A stretch of 64,000 nucleotides of DNA from Phlebopus portentosus (GCA_037892935.1 JAYXKI010000019.1:496001-560000), one strand, 5' to 3'; positions 50,252 to 62,429 are shown, numbered from the stretch's first letter. Made by a program: numbers and translations. The notes: generated by a model not told the origin, from the letters alone.

Positions 50252-50389
50252 TCGCGTAAACCCAAATACTAAACCGTAACAATTCGTCTTTCTTATCCAT
50301 GCAAGATAGATAGCTTCGAATCCATCTACTCAAAAAAAAAAAAAATCTGTATGCGGCTGAGGCTTGAATCACTTGATTAATGTGATTAG

Positions 50390-50640
50390 CACCTAAAACA
50401 ACAAGAGTATAGGAAGTAGTTTTCATGAATGCTAGTTTACCTTGCTTATCACAGTAGGCTGCCGGAAATGGTATTGACGACGTCCAGGAGGATAGTATGT
50501 CCGGGTGATGTTCTGGGAAGAGGTTCATATTCGCAGCCTCGAATTAGGATAGATACCACTCTGCGTCATTCCAATCAACAATCCACAGTTGACCATTGTC
50601 GCCTAGAATTATGTTCTGTGGCACTAGTAGTTGCTGTCGT
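50390..50640 (-). pseudogene. 3' fragment of an APH-family kinase gene (copy A)
   Basis: About 240 bp matches 51494-51725, the 3' end of the intact kinase gene, in the same orientation. It covers the region just after the catalytic loop to near the stop. The rest of the gene is missing, so this is a duplication remnant. Confidence 0.8.
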
Positions 50641-50699
50641 TATAATAAAATAGTTGCAACCACGCCCCACTTCTTCAGCTCACCGACGTTTGACTTCTA

Positions 50700-51289
50700 C
50701 CAGATGACCACGCAAGTAGATCCATTCCCGACCGGACTACGTCTTAATTGACAGCCTTATTCGCAGATATACCCTTCCCGACAGGCCCACAATTTTGCCT
50801 GAATGTGGCCGTGGTCGGAAATCCTGCAAGAGGTATCTTTCATTTCTGGTTTTCCCTCTTCTCGGATACGACGAGAGAATCCATCCGTATCGACATGAGG
50901 CCACCAATGGAAGTCTGGTGGGAAAAGCGAAGGTGGAATACAAAAGCAATGAGTTCTCCTGGAGGTGGGTCCTGACCCATTCAAGGCGCGTGTGCCTCGA
51001 GGAACGACGGTGGCCACGATCTTGGAAATCATCTTTGGTAAAGACAACAAGATGGACCAGTACACGTAGGCGCAGTCAGCCGGTTCCTTTAGCATTCCTT
51101 GTTGATTATGTTATTTTAGCTTTGCCCATCCCGGCCGGGGCTGTCGGCACTGGTGTGCATGTGTTCTCGACAAGCTGGCTGATAAAGGATAGCGTGCCTT
51201 GGACGTTTACTCAAGCTGAATGGGAAGAGCATATGAGGTTTGGAGACGCGTATCCCATGCCGCGTATTAAGGGCACCTTTTACCAGTAA
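50700..51289 (+). CDS. DUF7770-like fungal protein, copy B
   Basis: Second copy of the gene at 49582. Segments align in order: FHFWFSL, RIDMRPP, RGTTVATILEIIFG, GRGCRHWC (in a different frame near 51130), and the end PMPRIKGTFYQ at 51289. The reading frame changes near 50955 and again near 51065-51120. The second change fits an intron like that in copy A (ending TTTTAG near 51119), but for the first I see no clean donor and acceptor, so a frameshift is possible. Function unknown. Confidence 0.45.
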
Positions 51290-51462
51290 CTTCTCTACGA
51301 ACCAGATTTGAATGTAGTATCAATTTTCGTGCCTATTATGCAACACTGTAATCGAGACGGATATTTGTTAAGAGTATCCTAACCGTTAAGTATCTCCACT
51401 TCCTGCAGTGTCCATTACTCGGCGTCTATCTTTCTGAAAATCAACTAGTGTGCGGTCAAGCT

Positions 51463-52356
51463 TTAAACAACGATACCCACCAGATTAGGTATATCAGAGC
51501 TTAAAACGACTAGGGTATAGGAAATAGCTTCCATGAATGGCAATCGACCTGGCTTCTCACAGGTGCCAGCCATAAACGGGATCCATGACGTCCAGGAGGA
51601 TGGTATGTCACGACGATGCTCTGTGAAGAGTGTCATACTTGCAGACTCGAACCAGGATGGATACCATCCTGCGTGGGTCCAATCAACGATCCACAGTTGA
51701 CCATCGTCGCCCAATATTATATTCCGTGGATGGAGATCCATGTGAGTGAACACGAGGGGGACACTATCATCGAACTGCGCACTGTCGAAACCCTCGTCTC
51801 GGTATCGTTGCATACAGAGAAGTCGATTTCGGTACCATCTCGACATTTCACGGTATGAGTAGAATGGTCCACTGGAACCGTCTTCAGTGAACAGTCTTCC
51901 AGTACACTTTTGAGGAGTACCGACATCCGAGGGCGGTCCAGGGAAGGGGGGAGGCCCTCCACGAGAGGAAATCGATCGCAGTTCTCGGATGTAGAAGCGA
52001 AGAGTGATGAAAATCCGTAGGCGCATCCACAAGCTCAGTTGGGACCAGACATCTAACAAGGCACGACCAGGTATGTACTGCTGGACCACAAAGACTTCAT
52101 GTCGATAACGAAAGACCCGTTCATGAATCGGAACTGGTACGAATGTATAGCGTCGAACGAGTTCTGCTGAAAGACGCTCATAGTTTCCCGTTGTAAGGGA
52201 GCGCTTTACAACAATATCAGAAGCTATTTTCGCAACGCGGCCGCGATTGGGTGAGCCAAGCTCCGGGATGATCCATGTCCCTTCATCGACTTTGGGAGAC
52301 GAACTATACAGCTCCCTTATTTCTTCATTGGTCAGCGCTGATGTGCTCAAGATCAC
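51463..52356 (-). CDS. Aminoglycoside phosphotransferase (APH)-fold kinase-like protein
   Basis: About 297 residues with the kinase-like APH layout. The N-lobe has VVKRSL (likely ATP-binding Lys), FVVQQYIPG as the hinge strand, and a C-lobe catalytic loop THMDLHPRNI (HxDxxxxN) followed by LWIVDWTHAGWYP with the metal-binding Asp. Fungi carry many such genes with unknown small-molecule or protein substrates. The visible frame begins at a GTG (52356), so the true start is probably in an upstream exon; the residues EEIRELYSSSP near the start are the usual early part of the family. It lies head to head with nothing obvious and overlaps no other gene. Confidence 0.75.
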   Translation of the reverse strand: MILSTSALTNEEIRELYSSSPKVDEGTWIIPELGSPNRGRVAKIASDIVVKRSLTTGNYERLSAELVRRYTFVPVPIHERVFRYRHEVFVVQQYIPGRALLDVWSQLSLWMRLRIFITLRFYIRELRSISSRGGPPPFPGPPSDVGTPQKCTGRLFTEDGSSGPFYSYREMSRWYRNRLLCMQRYRDEGFDSAQFDDSVPLVFTHMDLHPRNIILGDDGQLWIVDWTHAGWYPSWFESASMTLFTEHRRDIPSSWTSWIPFMAGTCEKPGRLPFMEAISYTLVVLSSDIPNLVGIVV

Positions 52357-53202
52357 TTGCTGCTGTACGTACGAATGTTAGATTACTTGGCCTCGACATA
52401 AGGACCCGGAAGACGTACCCGAGGAGCTCTGAATTTGCAGAGCAGTATTGGGGCGATGAGGCGATACAGAAGATCTTCAACAGATTCAGTGAGCGACCTC
52501 ATGAGATCGTGACCTAGAGTCGCAGACATGCTCGGCAAGAGGGAGACATGAACTTGATGATCATCAAGTTCTCAAGAAGGTTGCAGTTGCACTGGCGACT
52601 GTACGAGCACGCGATCAGCTGATTACGCAATCAGATGATTCCAGTTCCTATCTTGCCTTGGTCTTCGGTTCGTGTGCGACCCTTCTGAGCAGAGTTCGGT
52701 ACTATAAATTTACAGTCACTAATTGTTAGCCGAAATATTATAGACGTAGACGACCCGTATGGACGCTTCTGGATTTAACGTAAGGAAATACGAACCATAC
52801 CACTTAAATGTTGGATTGTCAAACTGTCGAAGTCCCGAAGGATTGCATTTCTTATTGCTTGGAATGAGTATATGGTATTTATTTGGTCTGTCTCACTTAC
52901 TCTGACCTTCGCTCCATCATTTTTATTTGCCAATCCTATTCATTGATTGCATTACTATTCTATTTCGTCGCCGCTTTATCCCGACTCATGTCTCAGATTC
53001 TACTAGTACTATAAAACCATTGTAAAAACTGTATAACAAAAAATAATAGAGAGTTTTCCTCTCGGATATTTGTGTTTGCTCCCTCACAACAGGTTATGAG
53101 CCTTGGTTGACCGTGCGCTAGAGTCCGCTACTTGTCGACCAAATAAATATCCCGAGTAGAAGCGTCTGAGTCCGCTATAAAGAAAAGGAGAAACTCACAG
53201 AT
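52357..53202. other. Stretch without a firm gene
   Basis: May hold the first exon of the kinase gene. Otherwise AT-rich from about 52700 to 53060 with no coding signal. Confidence 0.35.
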
Positions 53203-53379
53203 ATGTCCTTGTCATTGGATGAACTGAAGTCTGTGCCGGCTTTACAGCCAAGTGGTGAAAACTGGACAATCTTTTCCATACATCTCAAGGCCGCTGTACG
53301 CACCAAACGAGTCTGGGACCACTTCAATGGGTCGTCTATTCGTCCAGGAGTTTCCAAAAACATCCTCCCACCTACCTAG
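53203..53379 (+). pseudogene. Ty1/Copia-type gag fragment
   Basis: ATG 53203 opens a 58-residue frame ending at TAG 53377-53379. It contains the typical start of Copia gag proteins: an LxPSGENWTIFSIHLKAAV segment followed by VWDHFNGSS. The rest of the protein is missing. The next bases up to 53555 encode Gly/Arg-rich sequence in another frame that may belong to the same remnant. Gypsy element II begins directly after it. Confidence 0.6.
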
Positions 53380-53555
53380 CCTCCAGTTCTGCCGTTCGGG
53401 CCCTTAACTTGGCCGAATTTAGGCTTGACAAGTTCTCTAGCAGCCCCTCAGCCACCTCCCATGGTTCCTGAGGGTATTCAAATGTGTTCTGGAAGGGGCA
53501 AGGGCTGGGGAAGGGGAAGAGGCAGAGGCATGCAGCCTCCTGCGCCGCTCTAACC

Positions 53556-54014
53556 TGTAAGGACTCGAACATTTTCCTTTTCTTTTCTGACGTCATCATT
53601 TATTTTAATATTCTTTTCCTTTTCTTTTTATTTTTCTTATGCACTTATTCATCCTTTTGCCGGAACATTCCACAATGTTCTATCACGCTCACTAATCATC
53701 CCATTCCTTGTCATGTGACTTCCCATTAGAGTAGACCTTTCCCGTGCCCAAAGTCTATATAAGTAGATAGTTTGACTCTTTCGTTCCTTGTCTTTCTATT
53801 CTACTTACCTTCACTGCGACCTAGGTATCTACTCTTGTATTATTAGTTTGCTGAATTCTACTTACCTTCACTGCGACCTAGCGTTCGACGGTCTGGACTT
53901 AAGCCTCGTCTTAGCTGTCTTGACCTGAGTGACGTGTTTGGGATTATCTCATTCACACTTGTTTGTTGTTGTGTTGGCCTGCCTCAACTCAGTCCTTGAG
54001 CTGTCCGCCTAACA
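53556..54014 (+). repeat. 5' LTR of Gypsy element II
   Basis: 459 bp, TGTAAGG..CCTAACA (TG..CA ends). It contains a TATA element at 53756-53762 and a short internal direct repeat (CTACTTACCTTCACTGCGAC, twice). It matches both LTRs of element I, which are inverted relative to it. Confidence 0.9.
53756..53762 (+). promoter_or_regulatory. LTR TATA box of element II
   Basis: TATATAA, about 34 nt before the segment GTCTTTCTATT (53790-53800) that is complementary to the putative primer-binding site. Confidence 0.55.
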
Positions 54015-54015
54015 T

Positions 54016-54026
54016 AATAGAAAGAC
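54016..54026 (+). other. Putative self-priming primer-binding site of element II
   Basis: AATAGAAAGAC begins one base after the LTR and is the exact reverse complement of 53790-53800, close to the expected transcript start. This is the arrangement known from the Tf1 retrotransposon of fission yeast. The role here is inferred. Confidence 0.55.
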
Positions 54027-54442
54027 CTACCTCTGGCTCACGCCCGATTCCATTGTCATCGAGCGCTCGCCTGTGACGTGTCCCCTGAAGTATATCTTCG
54101 AAGGATGACATCGAACGAAACCCGGTTCCTATCGTGCAGACAACAAACCCCTATCTTGCCCGTCGAAGTCCGATTGACTCCGACATGACCCGATAGTACC
54201 CAAAGTATCAACCAATCATATCACTGTGGCGCTCCGAATCACCCTCCTCTGGAACTCCCATCAAACCTTCTCGTGGGTAATGCATAGAGTCCAGTCGTCG
54301 ACTAGTATCTCCTTCATTATCTACCTCGGAGCCTTTCGTTTAGTCGTTAATTTCAAAGACGAGCTGGTTATCTGAAGTTGGTCCCGCCTGAACAGCATCC
54401 CAATCCCCATTCCACCCCCAGCCTATCAAGGTGGAGCTAACT

Positions 54443-55894
54443 AACGAGCAACGAGCGGCCCTCCCTGCGAACTCTAGGTAGAGTGCTTTGCGAGGACATT
54501 ACATTGTCAAAGCAGGAAATCAAGTCTTCGGCACTTGGTGGGACGAGACTGCCAAGAGGTGGTACTCCCAGAGGGAAGGAAGGTCCCTCCACTGGAGAGT
54601 GAAACAAGAAGGCGACATAGACGAGCCCTCACCCCCTACTCTGACGCAATCAACGGCCCCCTTACCAGACCCATCGGGTTCAACCACTCAAGCGTTGCCC
54701 CCCCCTGTTGAGCCTTCACCAGCATTTGAAAAATTCTGAGAACCAGCGCCGCTTATACCGAGTGAAGAAGAAGAAGAAGAAGAAGAAGAAGAAGAATACG
54801 AGATGTCATTGTCAAAGGAAGCAATGACTGATCTCGCGACGGCGGTTGCACTAGCGCTCCAAGCTGCAGGTGAAGGTACAAACCAAGGATCAAAGGTGTC
54901 GAAGAAGGTCCACGTCACCAAACCAAGAGACTTCGATGGCAAACACAATTACGTGGACTTCAAGCGAGAGCTGCGCCTCTACATCTACGCATCTGAGTCA
55001 GAGTTCAGGATGAACAAGAGTAAGATTATGTTTGCCCTGTCGTACATGAAGAGTGGTGCTGCGGCTCGCTGGGCAGAAAGTTACACCAGTGGAGCAGTCG
55101 ATGAAGATGGCAACCTGACATTCACGGACGGCTGGGACGCCTTCTTGAAGAAGCTGGACACGTCGTTTGATGACCCCGCCAGATCCCAGAAAGCCTTCGA
55201 ACGACTAGATGCGATGTACCAAGGAGACCTCAACGCCGATGAGTTCTTCAACAAGTTTGACATTTGCCGAGTGGATGCTGGCCTAGCAACAGAGGCACAC
55301 GACGAATGGTTGATGAGTCGTCTGAAGAGGGCGCTAAACCCAAAGGTTGTTGAAGGTGTCATGAGATTGCCCAATGAACCAACATCGTACGAAGAGTTCA
55401 AGAAGGCCGCCGTCAAGGTCGACAGGGTCGAGCGCCAAATCAGGGACCTGATGGCTGAACGTTGGAGAAAGACAATTAGTTCGACAGCGATGAAACCAGC
55501 TCCGACACCACCAATGAGACGTTTTATGCCACCTTAACAAGCAGCCCGTCCTTTCATACCCCCTGCTCAAGATCGTTGTGATGCTACGGGAGTAACGTAT
55601 GGAGGCTTAGGACAACCCATGGATGTGATGATGAACTAGGCGCGTCGTACACGTGCTTGTTACAAGTGTGGTCAGGTGGGCCACTACATCAGGGAATGTC
55701 CACGAGGTCATGAAGCGATACATGCCATCATCACAGCCTTCGTCCCAGCAGACAGAAAGGCACTCTTCGAGGAACTCGGCCAAGCAAAGGAATCCTCCTT
55801 CGAAGAGGACGATGACGACGATGTATGAGTAGTACCCACTGAGCTGGAAGAACTCATAGAAGGCGAGGGTTTTCCAGAAGACCAGGCGTAGACG
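54443..55894 (+). pseudogene. gag of element II, with nonsense changes
   Basis: Aligned with the gag of element I it has stops at 54479-54481 (Trp to TAG), 54737-54739 (Arg CGA to TGA), 55535-55537 (Gln CAA to TAA), 55637-55639 (Gln CAG to TAG) and 55825-55827 (Arg CGA to TGA). The capsid part at 54803-55534 is otherwise intact and the zinc knuckle [14 protein letters not shown] is readable near 55655-55700. An expanded GAA run at 54766-54796 encodes a Glu stretch. Confidence 0.88.
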
Positions 55895-55902
55895 TCGGAA
55901 CG

Positions 55903-56659
55903 ACTGGTCGGTCTCCTAAAGGACTCTTTTCGTTGGACTCGTTAAAATATAATCGTCCTGTTGTACAATATCAAGATGCGAATACCAGTGACGGTTTCAT
56001 CCTTCAAAAGATCCTTACCAACGTGCTGCCAGATGAATCTGAAGATGACAACGATGACTTCGAAGTCTATGAAGATTTATTTGTCAGAAGAACAGATGCG
56101 CAAGCAGGCGAATTGAGAGAGGAAGAGCGGAATCAAACTGCTATAAGAAATGAGGTTGTGGCGGAAGCACCTTACCATGAGAACGTTGTTGCTCAGGTGA
56201 ACGTCACTGAAGCAGTGTGGCATGTAGTAGGCAGACGCGTGGCTGAGGTATGGCGCGAGGGCATTGTGGACGCAGATCAGTTTGTGCGACAGGTGGGAGG
56301 AAAGGAGTTGGACGCCTTCGTTAGCATCGTACACCCAAAGGTAGCAGGTGATGACGAAGTAGACTTGTCAAATCCCCTACTCGAAGAGGAAAACTTCATT
56401 GATGCTCATGCACTGATCGACTCAGGGTGCACGGGCTCATGCATCGACGAAGGTTTTGTCAAACGGTATGGTTTCCCCACCCAAAGGTACATTCGGCCTA
56501 GACCAGTCTTCAATGCTGACGGAACAAGCAACGAGGCTGGATTGATCAAGGAATACATAGTCGTACGAATGTTCTTTGAGAAACACGAGGAAGAGATTCG
56601 ACTGGCAGTGACATCCTTAGCGTCAAGCAACATCTTCCTCGGACATGACTGGTTGACAA
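55903..56659 (+). pseudogene. pol of element II, left part (protease)
   Basis: Contains the aspartic protease active site [10 protein letters not shown] near 56415 and ends at GHDWLT where element I is inserted. The ATG that starts pol in element I reads ACG here (about 55901). The frame resumes at 63304. Confidence 0.85.
56655..56659 (+). repeat. Target site duplication of element I, left
   Basis: GACAA next to LTR base 56660; identical to 63304-63308. Confidence 0.92.
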
Positions 56660-57117
56660 TGTTAGGCGGACGGCTCAAGGACTGAGTCGAGGCAGGCCAA
56701 CACAACAACAAACAAGCGTGGATGAGATAATCCCAAACACGTCGCTCAGGTCAAGACAGCTAAGACGAGGCTTAAGTCCAGACCGTCGAACGCTATGTCG
56801 CAGTGAAGGTAAGTAGATTTCAGCAAACTAATAATACAAGAGTAGATACCTATGTCGCAGTGAAGGTAAGTAGAATAGAAAGACAAGGAACGAAAGAGTC
56901 AAACTATCTACTTATATAGACTTTGAGCATGGGAAAGGTCTACTCTAATAGAAAGTCACATGACAAGGAATGGGATGATTAGTGAGCGTGATAGAACATT
57001 GTGGAATGTTCTGGCAAAAGGGTGAGTAAGCGCATAAGAAAAATAAAAGAAAAGAAAAAGAATATTAAAATAAATGATGACGTCAGAAAAGAAAAGGAAA
57101 ATGTTCGAGTCCTTACA
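56660..57117 (-). repeat. 3' LTR of element I
   Basis: 458 bp; on the minus strand TGTAAGG..CCTAACA. Differs from the other LTR at three transitions: near 56721 (G here, A there), in GTTCTGG (T here, C there) near 57013, and in GACGTC (G here, A there) near 57083. Confidence 0.93.
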
Positions 57118-57130
57118 TCACCCCCCCTTC
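57118..57130 (-). other. Polypurine tract of element I
   Basis: On the minus strand GAAGGGGGGGTGA lies directly before the 3' LTR, where plus-strand DNA synthesis is primed. Confidence 0.75.
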
Positions 57131-57189
57131 AAGGTTGGGTGTCCCGACCAACCACATAAGCCTTCTGAGGACGTGAACTTGTACAGCGC

Positions 57190-60100
57190 TCACAGGCTTT
57201 GTCGAGGTATCATTAACTTCCTTGGAGCTCCAGGATGTTTGCGGTAGAATTCTTGAATTGACTCCTGCGCATTATCCTTGACGTCGGATTCTGGCTGCCA
57301 AGTCGCTTCCTCATATCCAACCCACTTGACCAAGAATTGGAGCTTGCCTCGATGCAGACGCGAGTCGAGTATTTCTTCAACCTCGTATTCTTCCTGCTCA
57401 TCAATGATCACTGGCGGTGGTGGAGGTGGTTTCTTCTGCGATTCAAAGGACGGTTGGATGGCTGGTTTGAGCAAGATCTCATTGAAAACTGGATGGACCT
57501 TCTTCCAGGTCTTCGGTAGTTTGAGTCTGTATGCGCTTGCGCCAACCTTTTCCACTACCTCGAAGGGACCGAACCATTTATCATCCATCTTCTTCGTCGG
57601 TCGGATCGTCTTGATATTTCGTCCATCTAAGAAGACTTTCTGCCCTGCTTCATAGGTAACGGACTTCCCAGCATGGCGGTCGTAGAAACGCTTCATGTCT
57701 TTGTTTGCTTGGGTTAGGTTACCTTGAGCGAGTTCGTGCACCTCCTTGACATGCTTGGCAAATTCTTCTGCTGACAGGTTCGATGATGCCGTTCCAACCC
57801 CCGTGAAGTCTAAGGGGTGCATTCCCGTATTGACGAAGAAGGGAGATAGCTTCGTCGCTGAATGTTCACGGTTGTTGTATGCAAATTCTGCGAGAGCCAG
57901 CCAGTCCGCCCAGTCCGACTGCCGATGGTTGACGTATAGCCGCAGGTATTGTTCTAGTTCCTGATTAACCCGCTCTGTCTGTCCGTCAGTTTGTGGGTGA
58001 TACGCTGTTGATGGGTTGCCTTCAATGTGGAGGAGCTTGTACAACTCCTTCATCATCTTTGCATCGAATTGCACCCCTCGGTCATGAATGATCTTCCGTG
58101 GTAGTCCGTGTAATCGGAAGACGTGGTCTCTGTAGATCCTAGCCATGCCTTCCACCGTTAACTTTGTCGTTGTTGGAATTGCATGGATTTGTTTGCTAAA
58201 GCGATTGACCACTACGCAAATCGCATTGAACCTATTCGATTCTGGCAACTCTCCGATTAGGTCGACCGTGACAATCTGCCATGGCGCCTCCGGCACCTCG
58301 TTAGGGTGCAAAACCTTTGCTCTCGTTGTCCTTAGAGCCTTCGTCCACTGACAACAATCACACCCCCGCACATACACCCGCACATCTGCACTCATCCTCG
58401 GCCACCAGTACCTGCGTGCTATTAGCTGGATCGTCTTTGTTGCTCCTGGATGTCCTGCCAGGGTCGAGTCATAGTGTTCCTTCATGACATCCTCTCTGAT
58501 GCTCGCTGGTACATATAGTCAGCGGCCCTTTCTCCACATGTCCCCTCTCTTCTCGACGTCCTTCGGCCTCACTCCCTCGTCCTCTTGTCTCTGTGCTTCC
58601 ACGACCTTTTCAATGAGTACTTCTCTTGACGTCTGAACCATTCCTCTAACCAGCCATTCCTTCTTGATGAAAGTCACATTCTCATTATCGCGCTCGCCCT
58701 TGTCATAATCCGCCCGGCGTGACAACAGATCAGCTTTTCCCAACGTCTTTCCAGGTTTATGGACTAGCGTGAAATCGAACTCAGCTAAATCGAGTCGCCA
58801 ACGAGCTTGTCGACGATTTAACTTCTGCGGCGATCGGAAGTACGTTAGATTTGCATGGTCTGTCCATACCTCAAAAGGTTGGTTAGCTCCCTGGAGATAT
58901 TGTCGCCATTCCTTTAGGGCTTGAACAATGGCGAGCATTTCCTTGTCGTAAATCTCATAGTTTCGCTCTGCCTCTAGGAATGTTGACGACCGATAAGCGA
59001 TCACCTTCCATTTACTGTCTTGTTTCTGGAGAAGGACTCCACCAGTCACAAAGTCCGACGCATCTGCTTCTACACGGAAAGGGTCTTCATTGTTGGGTAT
59101 CGCTAACACGGGAGGACTACTCAAACGACGCTTCAATTCTTCGAACGCTGCCTGTTCATCTTTGCCCCACTTCCATTCCACCTTACCCGTCAGTGTAGTC
59201 AAGGGTTTGACGACTGAACTGTAATCCTTAACAAAACGTCGCAACCAATTCTCTAGTCCCAGGAATTGTTGCAGTTCGTGGACGTTCCTTGGAACTGGCC
59301 AGTCCTGTACTGCCGCTGTCTTCTTGGGATCCATTCGAACTTCGCCATTGCCAATAATGTGCCCGAGGTACTTGACTGTATCAACTTCGAACTCGCACTT
59401 CTGCGGCTTTAGGAAAAGTCCGTTTTGGCGAAGGATCTCAAAGACTCATTTGGTGCATCTGCGATGTTCTTCTAGATTATTCGAGAAGATGAGAATGTCA
59501 TCGAGGTAAATGATGACGATACCCTCATGAATTAGCTCCCGAAAGATGTCATTCATAAAGCCTTGGAACGTCGCTGGTGCATTACACAAGCCGAAGAACA
59601 TGACTGTGGGTTTGAATAAGCCTAGATTTGTCCGGAATGCTGCCTTCCACTCGTCTCCCTCGCAAATCCGGATGTTGTAGTATCCCCAACGAATGTCGAG
59701 CTTCGTGATGTACCTTGCATCCTTAACCTTGTCGATGAGCTCATTTATCAGTGGCAACGGGTATTTGTTCTTGACCGTTCCTTCATTGAGCTTTCGATAG
59801 TCTTGGATTGCTCGTAAGCTCCCATCCTCTTTCTTGATAAAGAAGAATGGTGATGCCATTGGAGACTTCGACTGTTGGATACGTCCTGACGCTAGGTTTT
59901 CCTCAATGAACTCTCTCATTGCTTCTTGTTCTTTTGGCGATAACGGGTAAACCTTGCAGTCACTGGGTTTGAAATCCGGTTTCAGGTCAATAGCGTGGTC
60001 CCACGTTCGGTGGTTTGGTAAGCGTTCGAACGATTCCTCACTAAAGACGTCGGCGTATTCCTCCAGGTAAGGTGGCCATTTTGCCGCTTCCTTCATCTGC

Positions 60101-60975
60101 ACATTCCTCACAAACTCTTCATCTATCTCTTCGCTCGACAGTGGCGACTCACATTCATCAGGGCAACGGGTGAACTTAACTGTTCCTAACCTCCAATCAA
60201 TTTCAGGATTATGCTTCGTCAACCAGTCATGTCCAAGGAAGATGTTGCTTGATGCTAAGGATGTCACTGCCAGTCGAATCTCTTCCTCGTGTTTTCCAAA
60301 GAACATTCGTACGACTACGTATTCCTTGATCAATCCAGCCTCGTTGCTTGTTCCGTCAGCATTGAAGACTGGTCTAGGCCGAATGTACCTTTGGGTGGGG
60401 AAACCATACCGTTTGACAAAACCTTCGTCGATGCATGAGCCCGTGCACCCTGAGTCGATCAGTGCATGAGCATCAATGAAGTTTTCCTCTTCGAGTAGGG
60501 GGTTCGACAAGTCTACTTCGTCATCACCTGCTACCTTTGGGTGTACGATGCTAACAAAGGCGTCTAACTCCTTTCCTCCCGCCCGTCGCACGAACTGATC
60601 TGCGTCCACAATGCCCTCGCACCATACCTCAGCCGCGCGTCTGCCTACTACATCCCACACTGCTTCAGTGACGTTCGCCTGAGCAACAACGTTCTCACGG
60701 TAAGGTGCTTCCGCCACAACCTCATTTTTTATAGTGGTTTGATTCCGCTCTTCCTCTCTCAATTCGCCTGCTTGCGCATCTGTTCTTCTGACAAATAAAT
60801 CTTCATAGACTTCGAAGTCATCGTTGTCATCTTCAGATTCATCTGGCAGTACGTCGGTAAGGATCTTTCGAAGGATGAAACCGTCACTGGTATTCGCATC
60901 TTGATATTGTACAACAGGACGATTATTTTTTAACGAGTCCAACGAAAAGAGACCTTTAGGAGACCGACCAGTCAT
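57190..60975 (-). pseudogene. pol: pol polyprotein of element I, two in-frame TGA stops
   Basis: ATG 60975 lies 8 nt after the gag stop, in a different frame. Domains in order are the protease (LIDSGCTGS), reverse transcriptase ([48 protein letters not shown]), RNase H (RVEADASD, YDKEMLAIV, DHANLTYF), integrase with an H2C2 finger (HPG..ARRYWWP..CDCC), its catalytic core (VTVDLIGEL, HDRGVQF, ERVNQELE), and a chromodomain (EYEVEEILDSR, FLVKWVGYEEATWQPE). TGA stops at 59446-59448 and 58519-58521 break it after the RT active site and between RNase H and integrase. Both sit where Arg (CGA) would fit. Stop at 57190. Confidence 0.92.
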
Positions 60976-60983
60976 TCCGACGT

Positions 60984-62429
60984 CTACACCTGGTCTTCTA
61001 GAAAACCCTCACCATCCACTAACTCTTCCAGCTCAGTGGGCACCGCTCGGACCTCGACCTCTTTGAAGGAGGATTCCTTCGCTTGACCGAGTTCTTTGAG
61101 GAGCGCTTCTCTGTCTTCTGGAACAAAGGCTGCAATGATGGCACGTATCGCTTCCCGGCCTCGCGGGCATTCCCTGATGTAGTGGCCCACCTGACCACAC
61201 TTGTAACAAGCATGTGTACGACGCGCCTGGTTCATCATCACGTCCATTGGCTGTCCTAAGCCTCCATACGTCACTCCCGTTGCGTCACGACGATCTTGGG
61301 CGGGGGGCACAAAGGGACGAGCCGCTTGTTGAGGCGGCACCGTTCGTCGCAGTGGTGGTACTGGAGCCGGCTTCGTCATAGTCGAGTTTGTCGCCTTCCG
61401 CCGACGTTCAGCCATCAGATCCCTGATTTGGCGTTCGACCCTGTCGACCTTGACGGCAGCCTTCTTGAACTCTTCGTACGACGTTGGTTCATTAGGCAAT
61501 CTCATGACGCCTTTGACAACCTTGGGGTTTAGTGCCCTCTTCAGGTGACTCATCAACCATTCGTCATGCGCTTCTGTCGCTAGACCAGCGTCCACTCGAC
61601 AGATGTTGAACTTGTTGAAGAACTCATCGGCGTTGAGGTCTCCTTGGTATATCGCATCAAGTCGTTCGAAAGCTTTCTGAGACCTGGTGGGGTCGTCGAA
61701 CGAAGTGTCCAGCTTCTTTAAGAAGGCGTCCCAGGCGTCTGTGAACATCAAGTTGCCATCTGCATCGACTGCTCCACTGGTGTAACTCTCCGCCCAGCGA
61801 GCCGCAGCACCACTCTTCATGTACGACAGGGCGAACATAATCTTACTCTTGTTCGTCCTGAACTCTGACTCAGATGCGTAGATGTAGAGGCGCAGTTCTC
61901 GCTTGAAGTCCACATAATTGTGTTCGCCATCAAAGTCTCTTGGTTTGGCGACGTGGACCTTCTTCGACACCTTTGATCCTTGGTTCGCACCTTCGCCTGC
62001 TGCTTGGAGCGCTAGTGCGACCGCCGTTGTGAGATCAGTCATCGCTTCCTTTGACAATGACATCTCGTGTTCTTCTTCTTCTTCTTCGTCTTCTTCACTT
62101 GGTATGAGCGGTGCTGGTTCTCGAAACTTTCCAAACGCCGGAGAAGGCTCGACAGTGGGGGCCAATGCTTGAGTGGTCGAACCTGATGGTTCTGGTAAGG
62201 GGGCCGTTGGTTGCGTCGGAGTAGGAGGTGAGGGCTCGTCTACGTCGCCTTCTTGTTTCACTCTCCAGTGGATGGACCTTCCTTCCCTCTGGGAGTACCA
62301 CCTCTTGGCAGTCTCGTCCCACCAGGCGCCGAAGACTTGGTTTCCTGCTTTGACAATATAATGTCCTCGCAAGGCGCTCCACCTAGAGTTCGCAGGGAGG
62401 GCCGCTCGTTGCTCGTCAGTTAGCTCCAC
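60984..62429 (-). CDS. gag: gag polyprotein of element I
   Basis: The structural protein packages the element RNA. The frame gives 481 residues counting from a GTG at 62429; it is also open for some 40 codons further upstream without any ATG. The first in-frame ATG is at 62063, just before MSLSKEAM. Parts in order are a Trp-rich N-terminus ([10 protein letters not shown]), a Pro/Ser-rich linker, an acidic Glu run, the capsid region ([18 protein letters not shown] onward) and a zinc knuckle [14 protein letters not shown] (CX2CX4HX4C). Stop TAG at 60984. Unlike the element II copy it has no internal stop. The initiation codon is unresolved. Confidence 0.88.
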   Translation of the reverse strand: MELTDEQRAALPANSRWSALRGHYIVKAGNQVFGAWWDETAKRWYSQREGRSIHWRVKQEGDVDEPSPPTPTQPTAPLPEPSGSTTQALAPTVEPSPAFGKFREPAPLIPSEEDEEEEEEHEMSLSKEAMTDLTTAVALALQAAGEGANQGSKVSKKVHVAKPRDFDGEHNYVDFKRELRLYIYASESEFRTNKSKIMFALSYMKSGAAARWAESYTSGAVDADGNLMFTDAWDAFLKKLDTSFDDPTRSQKAFERLDAIYQGDLNADEFFNKFNICRVDAGLATEAHDEWLMSHLKRALNPKVVKGVMRLPNEPTSYEEFKKAAVKVDRVERQIRDLMAERRRKATNSTMTKPAPVPPLRRTVPPQQAARPFVPPAQDRRDATGVTYGGLGQPMDVMMNQARRTHACYKCGQVGHYIRECPRGREAIRAIIAAFVPEDREALLKELGQAKESSFKEVEVRAVPTELEELVDGEGFLEDQV

